A DNA stretch of 64,000 nt, taken from Bacillus pseudomycoides DSM 12442. Its GTDB lineage: Bacteria; Bacillota; Bacilli; Bacillales; Bacillaceae_G. Location of the stretch: positions 3,614,130 through 3,678,129 of the forward strand of contig NZ_CM000745.1 of assembly GCF_000161455.1 (NCBI RefSeq), given 5' to 3'. Shown here one piece after another: positions 1 to 8,275 of this stretch. The position numbers and the translations under genes were made by a program. Every line of letters starts with the position of its first letter. The first letter of the stretch is position 1. A model generated the notes under the pieces. The model made no database searches and had not been told where the DNA came from. It worked only from the letters and a program-made list of their open reading frames with translations.

Positions 1-713
1 TGAAGCTTATGGAGCTTTCAAGCCCGAATCATCCGCTCCTTCGTAAAATTTTACTAGAAGCACCGGGAACATATCATCATAGCGTTATGGTTGCTAACCT
101 TTCTGAGGCAGCTTGTGAGGCTGTTGGAGCAAATGGAGTTTTAGCACGTGTTGGTGCGTATTATCACGATATTGGGAAAACAGTGCAGCCTCATTTCTTT
201 ATAGAAAACCAAATGGGGATTGAAAACCCGCATGATAAATTAGATCCTGAAATGAGCAGAGATATTATTATTGCTCATGTGACAAATGGAGTAAAAATGT
301 TAGAAGAACACCATATTCCGCAAGAAATTATTGATATTGCAGGACAGCATCATGGAACGACATTACTTAAATATTTTTACTATAAAGCGATTAAAGAAGA
401 TAAAGAGAGATATACAGAAAAAATGTTCCGTTATCCAGGATCAAAAGCGACGTCAAAAGAGTCTGCAATTGTTGGGATTGCGGATAGCGTCGAAGCAGCA
501 GTGCGTTCTATGAACCATCCGACACCAGAACAAATTAATAATTTAGTACAAAGTATTATAAAAGATCGTTTGCAGGATGGACAATTTAGTGAATGTAATT
601 TGACATTTAAAGAATTACAAATTGTTGGGAAAACTTTATGTGAAACGTTAAATGGTATTTTTCATTCTCGTATTAAATATCCGGAACCGCCGGAAGAAAA
701 GGGGACAGAATGA
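1..713 (+). CDS. pgpH: Cyclic-di-AMP phosphodiesterase PgpH (C-terminal HD domain, 5' truncated by window)
   Basis: Only the C-terminal part is present; the reading frame is open from the first bases of the window, so the ATG at position 9 is not the true start. Visible HD-domain motifs are HHSVMVANLSEAA, YYHDIGK (the HD pair), HVTNGVKML and GQHHGTTLL, the arrangement of the 7TM-HD family of PgpH (YqfF in B. subtilis), a membrane protein that hydrolyses c-di-AMP to pApA. The membrane and 7TMR-HDED segments would lie upstream. It overlaps ybeY by 4 bases, as in other Bacillus genomes, indicating translational coupling. Confidence 0.9.
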   Translation, partial: KLMELSSPNHPLLRKILLEAPGTYHHSVMVANLSEAACEAVGANGVLARVGAYYHDIGKTVQPHFFIENQMGIENPHDKLDPEMSRDIIIAHVTNGVKMLEEHHIPQEIIDIAGQHHGTTLLKYFYYKAIKEDKERYTEKMFRYPGSKATSKESAIVGIADSVEAAVRSMNHPTPEQINNLVQSIIKDRLQDGQFSECNLTFKELQIVGKTLCETLNGIFHSRIKYPEPPEEKGTE

Positions 714-1180
714 GTTTATTAATAGATTTTTTTGATGAAACAGAAGAAGTGAAAGAAGAATATGTGAATATGATTTGCGATTTGCTAGAGCAAGCTGCAC
801 GAATGGAGAACGTAGAAGATGGAACAGAGCTTTCTGTTACATTTGTTGATAATGAACGTATTCAAGAAATTAATCGTGATTATCGCGACAAAGATCAACC
901 GACAGACGTTATTTCTTTTGCAATGGAGGATATGGGAGAAGGAGAGATGGAGATCGTTGGCGCGGAAATGCCGCGTATGCTAGGAGATCTTATTATTTCT
1001 ATTCCAAGAGCGAAAGAACAGGCTGAAGAATATGGGCATTCCTTTGATCGTGAATTAGGATTTTTAGCGTTGCATGGATTCTTGCATTTACTTGGTTATG
1101 ATCATATGACAGATGAAGACGAACAAGAAATGTTTGGAAAGCAAAAAGAAATTTTAGAGGCGTTCGGATTAGGTAGATGA
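710..1180 (+). CDS. ybeY: Endoribonuclease YbeY, rRNA maturation factor
   Basis: 156 aa, the usual size. The zinc-binding signature HGFLHLLGYDH (H-x3-H-x5-H) lies near residue 122 and is diagnostic of the UPF0054/YbeY family, a single-strand endoribonuclease acting in 16S rRNA 3' processing and ribosome quality control. The start overlaps pgpH by 4 bases and the stop overlaps dgkA by 4 bases, so the three genes are read as one unit. Confidence 0.95.
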   Translation: MSLLIDFFDETEEVKEEYVNMICDLLEQAARMENVEDGTELSVTFVDNERIQEINRDYRDKDQPTDVISFAMEDMGEGEMEIVGAEMPRMLGDLIISIPRAKEQAEEYGHSFDRELGFLALHGFLHLLGYDHMTDEDEQEMFGKQKEILEAFGLGR

Positions 1181-1530
1181 AAAAGGGAAAACTTATAAAT
1201 AGTTTTGGATATGCTATAGCTGGTATATACTTTTGTCTTCGTCACGAACGAAATATGAAAATTCATTTTTTGGCCGCAGTTATTGTTATATGCTGCGGCT
1301 TTTATTTCCGTGTAACGAGAACGGAATGGCTCATATTACTCATTACAATTGGAATTGTCATGGGTTTGGAAATGGTCAATACGGCAATTGAAAAAACAGT
1401 TGATTTAGTCACAGCGGATTTTAAACCATTTGCGAAAATTGCAAAGGATGTTGCTGCTGGTGCAGTGCTATTATTTACTGTTATAGCTGTTATAATTGGT
1501 GCTATTATCTTTTTACCTTATATGGTATAG
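1177..1530 (+). CDS. dgkA: Undecaprenol/diacylglycerol kinase, integral membrane
   Basis: 117 aa with three hydrophobic helices (approx. residues 29-47, 50-66, 92-115). The family signature GLEMVNTAIEKTVDL, with the catalytic and metal-binding Glu residues, is present. Gram-positive members prefer undecaprenol and so feed lipid carrier into the cell-wall cycle. The gene sits between ybeY and cdd, the conserved Bacillus order. The start codon overlaps the ybeY stop. Confidence 0.93.
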   Translation: MKKGKLINSFGYAIAGIYFCLRHERNMKIHFLAAVIVICCGFYFRVTRTEWLILLITIGIVMGLEMVNTAIEKTVDLVTADFKPFAKIAKDVAAGAVLLFTVIAVIIGAIIFLPYMV

Positions 1531-1633
1531 TTGCATTCCAAAGCTTTTGTTATGCTTTGGTAGCGTTAAGAACGCCGTTAATGAAAGTTTCATTTTATCT
1601 TTTCACAATTGTGAATGGAAAGGATGCGAGAGC

Positions 1634-2032
1634 ATGAACAGCAAAGAATTAATTCAAGAAGCAATCGAAGCGCGTAAACAAGCGTATGTACCATATTCTA
1701 AGTTTCAAGTAGGTGCAGCATTATTAACGGAAGATGGAAAAGTATACCGAGGATGTAATGTTGAAAATGCATCATATGGATTATGTAATTGTGCAGAAAG
1801 AACAGCTTTATTCAAAGCAGTTTCTGAAGGAGATAAAGAATTTGTAGCCATTGCGGTAGTAGCGGATACGAAGCGTCCAGTACCTCCTTGTGGAGCGTGC
1901 CGTCAAGTTATGATAGAATTATGTAAACAGGATACGAAAGTATACTTATCAAATTTACATGGTGACGTTCAGGAGACAACAGTTGGAGAATTGTTACCAG
2001 GAGCATTTTTAGCGGAGGATTTACATGAATAG
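1634..2032 (+). CDS. cdd: Cytidine deaminase
   Basis: 132 aa from the ATG at 1634 (MNSKELIQEA), preceded by GGAAAGGATG; upstream in-frame codons do not resemble the family. Homotetrameric zinc enzyme converting cytidine or deoxycytidine to uridine or deoxyuridine. Zinc and catalytic motifs are CAERTAL (C-A-E) and PPCGACRQVM (PCxxC). The 3' end overlaps era by 8 bases; the era ribosome-binding site GGAGG lies inside cdd. Confidence 0.95.
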   Translation: MNSKELIQEAIEARKQAYVPYSKFQVGAALLTEDGKVYRGCNVENASYGLCNCAERTALFKAVSEGDKEFVAIAVVADTKRPVPPCGACRQVMIELCKQDTKVYLSNLHGDVQETTVGELLPGAFLAEDLHE

Positions 2033-2930
2033 AAAAGGTTATAAATCAGGTTTTGTCTCTATAATTGGAAGACCGAATGTTGGAAAGTCTACATTTTTAA
2101 ATCGAATTATCGGTCAAAAAATTGCAATTATGAGCGATAAACCACAAACAACTCGTAATAAAATTCAAGGTGTATACACAGAAAATGACTCACAAGTTAT
2201 CTTTATTGATACGCCAGGAATACATAAGCCGAAGCATAAATTAGGCGATTTTATGGTGAAGATGGCACAAACGACATTAAAAGAAGTTGACATTGTATTA
2301 TTTATGGTCAATGCTGCTGAAGGTTTTGGTCGTGGTGAAGAGTTTATTATCGAAAAATTACAAGAAACAAAGCAACCGGTATTTCTAGTAATCAATAAAA
2401 TTGACCAAGTTCATCCGGAACAATTGCTGGAATTAATTGATCAATATCGTAAGTTACATGAATTTGCAGAAATTGTTCCGATTTCTGCATTGGATGGTAA
2501 TAATGTTGAGGCGTTAATCGGTGCGATTAAAAAATATTTACCTGAAGGACCACAATACTATCCAGACAACCAAGTAACGGATCATCCAGAGCGATTTATT
2601 ATTGCTGAGCTTATTCGTGAAAAGGTACTTCATTTAACACGTGAGGAAGTACCACATTCGGTAGCGGTTGTGATTGATGCGATTCAAAAGCGTGAAGGTG
2701 GAGCGGTCTATGTGAATGCGACAATTATTGTAGAGCGTCCATCGCAAAAAGGAATTATTATCGGAAAACAAGGGAAGATGCTGAAAGAAGTTGGAAAACG
2801 AGCTCGCTTTGATATTGAAGCACTTCTTGGTTCAAAAGTATTCTTAGAAGTGTGGGTAAAAGTACAAAAAGATTGGCGTAATAAAATGTCACAACTTCGC
2901 GATCTTGGCTTCCGTGAAGATGAGTATTAA
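2025..2930 (+). CDS. era: GTPase Era
   Basis: 301 aa. G1 GRPNVGKST, G3 DTPG followed by the Era-typical IHKPKHKLG, G4 NKID, and a C-terminal KH domain with IIGKQGKMLKEVGKRAR. Era binds the 3' end of 16S rRNA and acts in 30S assembly. Start ATG at 2025 has GGAGG 7 bases upstream. Placed between cdd and yqzL-recO as in B. subtilis. Confidence 0.97.
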   Translation: MNRKGYKSGFVSIIGRPNVGKSTFLNRIIGQKIAIMSDKPQTTRNKIQGVYTENDSQVIFIDTPGIHKPKHKLGDFMVKMAQTTLKEVDIVLFMVNAAEGFGRGEEFIIEKLQETKQPVFLVINKIDQVHPEQLLELIDQYRKLHEFAEIVPISALDGNNVEALIGAIKKYLPEGPQYYPDNQVTDHPERFIIAELIREKVLHLTREEVPHSVAVVIDAIQKREGGAVYVNATIIVERPSQKGIIIGKQGKMLKEVGKRARFDIEALLGSKVFLEVWVKVQKDWRNKMSQLRDLGFREDEY

Positions 2931-3039
2931 TAGAAATTAGGAAAATTTTTCTCACATGAAAATGGACAAAATGGGTCATTTTAATAACAACAAAAGAAAT
3001 TGGTTTATATGCTACGCTTACTGAGAAAGGTGGATTCTT

Positions 3040-3183
3040 ATGCTAGATTTTACCTGGAAGTTTTTCTCCAAAACAGGAAGCATTGAAACGTATTTGCTTT
3101 TGAAGGAAATGGAAAAAGACGTAAACGATGAGATGGATCAACATGAAGAGGAGCTAGCGCATCTAGATTCTCCAATTTCTTGA
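3040..3183 (+). CDS. yqzL: YqzL family small protein
   Basis: 47-aa frame, ATG at 3040, with GAGAAAGG upstream. It begins MLDFTWKFFSKTGSIETYLL, the pattern of the YqzL-like family always found between era and recO in Bacillus. Function unknown. The C-terminal half is acidic (EMDQHEEELAHLD). Identity is supported by position and the N-terminal pattern. Confidence 0.88.
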   Translation: MLDFTWKFFSKTGSIETYLLLKEMEKDVNDEMDQHEEELAHLDSPIS

Positions 3184-3216
3184 CCCGTTTTGTTCAAACC
3201 TTGGATGGTGACAAAC

Positions 3217-3963
3217 ATGTTTCAAAAAGTTGAGGGAATTGTCATCCGGACAACAGATTACGGAGAAACGAATAAAATTGTTACGATATTTTCCCGTGAG
3301 CTTGGAAAGGTAAGTGCAATGGCAAGAGGGGCGAAAAAACCGAAAAGTAGGTTAGCATCTATTTCGCAACTTATGATGCACGGTCACTTTCTGATTCAAA
3401 TGGGGTCTGGACTTGGGACTTTGCAGCAAGGTGAAATAATTTCATCTATGAAAGAAATTCGTGAAGATATATTTTTAACTGCTTATGCATCATTTATCGT
3501 GGAATTGACCGATAAAGCAACTGAAGATAAGAAACATAATCCGTATTTATTTGAAATGTTACATCAAACGTTGCACTATATGTGTGAGGGTGTTGATGCT
3601 GAAGTATTGTCTTTAATTTATCAAACGAAAATGCTCCCAGTACTAGGGATGCATCCATACTTTGATACATGTGCAATTTGTCACCAAGAAGCAGATTTTG
3701 TCGCCTTCTCTGTCCGAGAAGGCGGTTTTCTGTGCTCGCGTCATGCGCAGCAAGATCCATACCGTATTCCGGTGGGAGAGGCTGTTCATAAATTGCTACG
3801 TCTCTTTTATCATTTTGATTTAGCTCGCCTTGGTAATGTATCTGTTAAGGATGGAACGAAGCGGCAAATACGTACAGTATTAAATACATATTATGATGAA
3901 TATTGCGGAATCTATTTGAAATCAAGGCGTTTTCTTGAACAACTTGATAAATTTCAAATATAA
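3217..3963 (+). CDS. recO: DNA repair protein RecO
   Basis: 248 aa from the ATG at 3217 (MFQKVEGIVIRTTDYGE), the usual length; an in-frame TTG at 3190 would add nine atypical residues. N-terminal OB fold, central helical region, and a C-terminal zinc module with CAICH and a later C near LCSRH. RecO loads RecA on SSB-coated DNA and anneals strands in the RecFOR pathway. A terminator follows directly. Confidence 0.93.
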   Translation: MFQKVEGIVIRTTDYGETNKIVTIFSRELGKVSAMARGAKKPKSRLASISQLMMHGHFLIQMGSGLGTLQQGEIISSMKEIREDIFLTAYASFIVELTDKATEDKKHNPYLFEMLHQTLHYMCEGVDAEVLSLIYQTKMLPVLGMHPYFDTCAICHQEADFVAFSVREGGFLCSRHAQQDPYRIPVGEAVHKLLRLFYHFDLARLGNVSVKDGTKRQIRTVLNTYYDEYCGIYLKSRRFLEQLDKFQI

Positions 3964-3990
3964 TGAGGACCATATATAGGTCCTTTTTAC
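3964..3990 (+). terminator. Rho-independent terminator after recO
   Basis: AGGACC / GGTCCT stem with a short AT loop followed by a T run, starting immediately after the recO stop codon. Confidence 0.8.
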
Positions 3991-4061
3991 ATACTTTCTT
4001 TTTCAAAAAGCATATTTAGTATATAATATTTAAGAGATAGTATAACTTTTTTCGTTTTGCA

Positions 4062-4703
4062 TTGAAGGTGGTGATTATCATAGAACTGAATAAACGGCAA
4101 GAACATATCATTCAGATTGTAAAAGATCACGGTCCTATTACAGGGGAATCAATTGCGGCACAATTAAATTTAACACGTGCAACATTAAGACCTGACTTAG
4201 CGATTTTAACGATGGCAGGTTATTTAGAAGCACGTCCACGTGTCGGTTATTTTTATACAGGGAAAACTGGGGGACAGTTATTATCAGAAGCTGTTAAGAA
4301 AGTTAAGGTACAAGATTATCAATCTAGACCGGTTGTAATTGATAAAAATATTTCCGTATACGATGCGATTTGTACCATGTTTTTAGAAGATGTTGGTACT
4401 TTATTTGTTGTAGATCAAGCGACGCTTCTAGTTGGGGTAGTTTCTCGTAAAGATTTATTACGTGCAAGCTTAGGAAAGCAGGATTTAACATCGCTTCCGG
4501 TTAATATTATCATGACAAGGATGCCAAACATCGCAATGTGCCGTAGAGAGGATTCTCTATATGATGTTGCGATGGAATTAATAGAAAGACAGATTGATGC
4601 TGTACCAGTGGTAAAAGACACGAAACAAGGGTTAGAAGTTGTTGGTCGAATTACAAAAACAAATATTACGCGTGCGTTTGTAAATTTAGTAAACAATGAA
4701 TAA
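4062..4703 (+). CDS. ccpN: Transcriptional repressor CcpN (HTH + two CBS domains)
   Basis: About 207-213 aa. N-terminal winged helix (ELNKRQEHIIQIVKDHG; ATLRPDLAILTMAGYLEARP) and two C-terminal CBS repeats (residues approx. 80-210). In B. subtilis CcpN (YqzB) represses gapB and pckA on glucose and is cotranscribed with yqfL, which lies 29 bases downstream here. The start is uncertain: the TTG at 4062 has no Shine-Dalgarno, whereas a very strong one (AAGGTGGTGAT, 4065-4075) points to ATC at 4077 or ATA at 4080, i.e. a non-AUG start (see findings). A -10 like TATAAT lies at 4022-4027. Confidence 0.9.
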   Translation: MKVVIIIELNKRQEHIIQIVKDHGPITGESIAAQLNLTRATLRPDLAILTMAGYLEARPRVGYFYTGKTGGQLLSEAVKKVKVQDYQSRPVVIDKNISVYDAICTMFLEDVGTLFVVDQATLLVGVVSRKDLLRASLGKQDLTSLPVNIIMTRMPNIAMCRREDSLYDVAMELIERQIDAVPVVKDTKQGLEVVGRITKTNITRAFVNLVNNE

Positions 4704-4732
4704 GTGTAATTTGTTTAAAGTGAGGTAATGTA

Positions 4733-5545
4733 ATGGATAATAAAATCGTATATGTCGTATCTGACTCTGTTGGAGAGACGGCTGATTTAGTTGTTCGAGC
4801 TGCAATGGGACAGTTTCCATTTGCTCCTGATATTAGACGTGTACCGTATGTGGAAGATACAGGGACATTAAAAGAGGTAATTTCAATTGCGAAAAGTAAT
4901 CGAGCGCTTATTTGCTTTACGTTAGTAAAACCAGAAATGCGTCAGTATTTGTTAGCAGAAGCGGCAAAAGAGGGTGTAGAGGCATATGACATTATCGGGC
5001 CTCTTATCGATCAAATCGAAGAGATTACAGGACAAGTTCCAAGGTATGAACCTGGTGTTGTTCGTAGATTAGATGAAGAATATTTTAAAAAGATTGAAGC
5101 AATTGAGTTTGCTGTTAAATATGATGATGGTAGAGATGCACGTGGGATTTTAAAAGCTGATATCGTTTTAATTGGGATATCACGTACATCAAAGACGCCA
5201 CTTTCACAATATTTAGCTCATAATAAACGATTGAAGGTTGCGAACGTACCACTTGTACCAGAAGTGGATCCGCCTGAAGAATTATATCAAGTTGCAAAAG
5301 AGAAATGTTTCGGTTTGAAAATTACACCGGATAAGTTAAATCACATTCGAAAAGAACGATTAAAATCACTTGGGTTAAGTGATGGAGCAACATATGCGAA
5401 CATCAATCGTATTAAAGAAGAAATTGATCATTTTGAGAAGGTAGTAAGTAAAATAAACTGTCAAGTTATTGATGTGTCAAATAAGGCAATTGAGGAAACA
5501 GCGAATATTATTGTGAATGCAGTGCAAAACCAAAAAATGTTTTAG
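4733..5545 (+). CDS. yqfL: Pyruvate,phosphate dikinase / PEP synthase regulatory protein (bifunctional kinase/pyrophosphorylase)
   Basis: 270 aa DUF299 protein. The P-loop-like motif GISRTSKTPLSQYLA is at about residue 148, and the start VYVVSDSVGETAD is typical. Members phosphorylate (ADP-dependent) and dephosphorylate (Pi-dependent) a Thr of PPDK or PpsA; B. subtilis YqfL modulates CcpN activity. Coupled downstream of ccpN with its own GAGGTAATG start region. A strong terminator follows. Confidence 0.93.
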   Translation: MDNKIVYVVSDSVGETADLVVRAAMGQFPFAPDIRRVPYVEDTGTLKEVISIAKSNRALICFTLVKPEMRQYLLAEAAKEGVEAYDIIGPLIDQIEEITGQVPRYEPGVVRRLDEEYFKKIEAIEFAVKYDDGRDARGILKADIVLIGISRTSKTPLSQYLAHNKRLKVANVPLVPEVDPPEELYQVAKEKCFGLKITPDKLNHIRKERLKSLGLSDGATYANINRIKEEIDHFEKVVSKINCQVIDVSNKAIEETANIIVNAVQNQKMF

Positions 5546-5575
5546 CACATTTACCAAGGGTGAATGTGCTTTTTT
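5544..5575 (+). terminator. Rho-independent terminator after yqfL
   Basis: AGCACATT / AATGTGCT stem followed by six T, overlapping the end of yqfL. Confidence 0.85.
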
Positions 5576-5590
5576 CGCTCAAGATAAAGA

Positions 5591-5705
5591 AAAACTTTAA
5601 TCAGTGGAGTTCTTCATCTTTTACTATTTGGGCTTTTACGGGTAGGTTGTCCCCCGCTTAACCTTTTACTTTAATCGGGAGTATTACTGCCCGTGAATAG
5701 CCGGA
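5591..5705. repeat. Hairpin-rich intergenic element, probably a B. cereus-group interspersed repeat
   Basis: GC-rich block in an otherwise AT-rich gap. It contains ACTTTAATC twice (5595 and 5668 regions), nested complementary arms GGCT...ACGGG / CCCGT...AGCC, GGTT/AACC, and CGGG-AGT / ACTG-CCCG. No ORF. It looks like one of the short interspersed families of this bacterial group, but only one copy is visible here, so family assignment is inference. The rest of the gap (to 5922) is AT-rich with a -10-like TATTATAATAAA near 5745 and nothing else I recognise. Confidence 0.45.
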
Positions 5706-5922
5706 TAAAATTTTAAAGGATATGTAGCGAAGTTAGAGAAAATATATTATAATAAAAAATTGTGATAAAAAGGTACATTTTACGTTTAGACTTTAATTTT
5801 TCAGAATAAACTAGGGATAGGATTTACGGAAAAGGTATGCATTTACGTAAAATCGACAAAAATCTGGACAAGAAAACGCACATTATGGAAGGATTCACAG
5901 AAGGGATGTAGAATACAGAAAT

Positions 5923-6381
5923 ATGCAAAACATCAGTAAGATTCTAGTTGATGCAGATGCATGTCCTGTGAAGGATGAAATTGTGCAAGCTGGAACAAAA
6001 TTCCATGTCGAAATTTTGTTTGTCGCATCCTACGCCCATCGTTCGAAAAAACAGCAAGGGAATTGGATATATGTGGATTCTGAGCAAGATGAGGTGGATT
6101 TTTATATCTATAAACACGCCAAAGCTTCAGATCACGTAATCACACAGGATATGGGACTTGCTGGTCTTCTTGTAAAAAAGGGAGTATATGTATTATCTCC
6201 ACGAGGTACATTTGTGACTGATGAGCAAATGGATACAATTTTATATAGTAGGTATGTATCTGCGAAGTTACGCAGACAAGGGACCTACACAAAAGGTCCA
6301 AAAGCATTTTCAACCCATGATCGACAATGCTTTTTAATAAATTTAGAAAAAATATTGTCGAATTATAAAGGAATCCTTTAA
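5923..6381 (+). CDS. yqxD: UPF0178 (YaiI/YqxD) family protein
   Basis: 152 aa. Starts with the family hallmark ILVDADACPVKDEI and contains DHVITQDMGLAGLLVKKG and SPRGTFVTDEQMD; these Asp residues fit a PIN-like nuclease fold, but activity is unproven. It precedes dnaG as in B. subtilis. The ATG at 5923 has no close ribosome-binding site (GAAGGGA lies 15-20 bases upstream), so the start is somewhat uncertain. Confidence 0.88.
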   Translation: MQNISKILVDADACPVKDEIVQAGTKFHVEILFVASYAHRSKKQQGNWIYVDSEQDEVDFYIYKHAKASDHVITQDMGLAGLLVKKGVYVLSPRGTFVTDEQMDTILYSRYVSAKLRRQGTYTKGPKAFSTHDRQCFLINLEKILSNYKGIL

Positions 6382-6419
6382 TTTGTATCGAATACAAAAT
6401 ACGACACGGAGATGGAGTT

Positions 6420-8216
6420 ATGGGGAACAGAATTCCCGAAGAAGTTGTTGAACAGATTCGGACATCATCTGATATTGTAGAAGTGATTGGTGAGTATGTT
6501 CAGCTCAGAAAGCAAGGGCGCAATTATTTTGGGCTTTGTCCATTCCACGGTGAGAATTCACCTTCATTTTCTGTTTCATTAGACAAGCAAATTTTTCATT
6601 GCTTCGGATGTGGAGAGGGAGGAAATGTTTTTTCATTTCTCATGAAGATGGAAGGGCTCTCTTTCATAGAAGCTGTGCAAAAGCTAGGAGAAAGAAATAA
6701 TATTTCGGTTGTAGATTATACATCAGGACAAGATCAACAAGAGGACATATCTGATGACAGTGTCATTATGTTACAGGCTCACGAACTTTTGAAAAAATAC
6801 TATCACCATCTTTTAGTAAATACTGAAGAGGGAAATGTAGCTCTTTCTTATTTACTAAATCGAGGTATTACAAAAGAGATGATTGCAAAGTTTGAAATTG
6901 GTTATGCATCTCCAGGTTGGGATGCAGCAGCAAAAATATTACAAAAAAGAGGTTTTTCGTTATCGACCATGGAGCAAGCTGGCTTGCTTGTGCGGAGTGA
7001 AAGGGATGGCAGTCACCATGACCGTTTTCGCGGAAGGGTTATGTTTCCCATTCACACACTACAAGGAAAAGTCGCAGCGTTTAGTGGAAGGGCGTTGGGG
7101 GATGATACTCCGAAATACTTAAACAGCCCAGAAACACCTATTTTTTACAAAAGCAAATTGCTGTATAACTTCCATCAAGCAAGACCGTTTATCAGAAAAC
7201 GAGGGCAAGTTGTTCTATTTGAAGGATATGCTGATGTATTAGCTGCTGTAAAAAGCGGGATTGAAGAATCAGTTGCGACGATGGGAACAGCTTTAACAGA
7301 AGAACAGGCAAAACTTCTGCGGCGTAATGTTGAAACTGTTGTTCTTTGCTATGATGGTGATAAAGCAGGACGAGAAGCGACGATGAAAGCAGGACAATTG
7401 TTATCGCAAGTTGGTTGTCATGTGAAGGTTACTTCATTGCCAGATAAGCTTGATCCTGATGAATATGTGCAACAATATGGAACAGCGGCGTTTGAAAATC
7501 TTGTAAAGGCTAGTATAAGTTTTGTTGGATTCAAAATAAATTACTTGCGTTTAGGGAAAAATTTGCAAGATGAGTCTGGTAAAGAAGAATATGTGAAAAG
7601 TGTTTTAAAAGAGCTAGCATTATTGCAAGATGCAATGCAAGCGGAGTCGTATTTAAAATCATTATCGCAAGAATTTTCTTACTCAATGGAAACACTTTTA
7701 GGTCAATTGCACCAATATCGCAAAGAACAAAAGATACAGCAAAAACAAACGAAACAAATTTCTAAGCCGCCTCAAATTGTTCAGGCAAAACCGAAATTTT
7801 CAGGTTTTGAAAGGGCAGAAAGAGAGCTCATTTACCATATGTTACAAAGTGCCGAAGTTGCTTTCCGTATTGAACCTCATATAGAAGATTTTCATACGGA
7901 AGAACATAAAGGGATTTTATATGAACTATATGCATATTATGAAAAGGGAAATGAACCTTCAGTCGGGAATTTCTTGAGCTGGCTCTCTGATGAGAAATTG
8001 AAAAATATTATCACCAATATTTCAACGGATGAATTCATTAATCCAGAATACAGTGATGAAATATTGCAAGGTCACTTAGAGGCGCTAAGCCGCCACAAGC
8101 AAAAGCTTAAAAAGATGGAAACCATTTTTGCATTAAAGCAAATGGAAAAAACAGATCCAGTAGAAGCTGCAAAATTTTATGTAGCATATTTACAAAATCA
8201 GAAAGCAAGAAGATAG
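6420..8216 (+). CDS. dnaG: DNA primase
   Basis: 598 aa. CHC2 zinc finger (C40, H43, C61, C64), TOPRIM core with LFEGYADVLA and YDGDKAGREAT, and a C-terminal helical DnaB-interaction domain after a Lys/Gln-rich linker (approx. residues 435-465). Synthesises RNA primers at the replication fork. First gene of the macromolecular-synthesis operon dnaG-sigA. Start ATG at 6420 preceded by GGAGATGGAG. Confidence 0.97.
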   Translation: MGNRIPEEVVEQIRTSSDIVEVIGEYVQLRKQGRNYFGLCPFHGENSPSFSVSLDKQIFHCFGCGEGGNVFSFLMKMEGLSFIEAVQKLGERNNISVVDYTSGQDQQEDISDDSVIMLQAHELLKKYYHHLLVNTEEGNVALSYLLNRGITKEMIAKFEIGYASPGWDAAAKILQKRGFSLSTMEQAGLLVRSERDGSHHDRFRGRVMFPIHTLQGKVAAFSGRALGDDTPKYLNSPETPIFYKSKLLYNFHQARPFIRKRGQVVLFEGYADVLAAVKSGIEESVATMGTALTEEQAKLLRRNVETVVLCYDGDKAGREATMKAGQLLSQVGCHVKVTSLPDKLDPDEYVQQYGTAAFENLVKASISFVGFKINYLRLGKNLQDESGKEEYVKSVLKELALLQDAMQAESYLKSLSQEFSYSMETLLGQLHQYRKEQKIQQKQTKQISKPPQIVQAKPKFSGFERAERELIYHMLQSAEVAFRIEPHIEDFHTEEHKGILYELYAYYEKGNEPSVGNFLSWLSDEKLKNIITNISTDEFINPEYSDEILQGHLEALSRHKQKLKKMETIFALKQMEKTDPVEAAKFYVAYLQNQKARR

Positions 8217-8275
8217 CTTTTTGTATAAAATTTTATTATAATGAATGTTTGTATCTCGCGTAAGGAGGGGAACAG

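Noticed and set aside
2758..2979. Minus-strand frame opposite era
   Set aside because: Antisense shadow of a conserved gene; no ribosome-binding site or family pattern.
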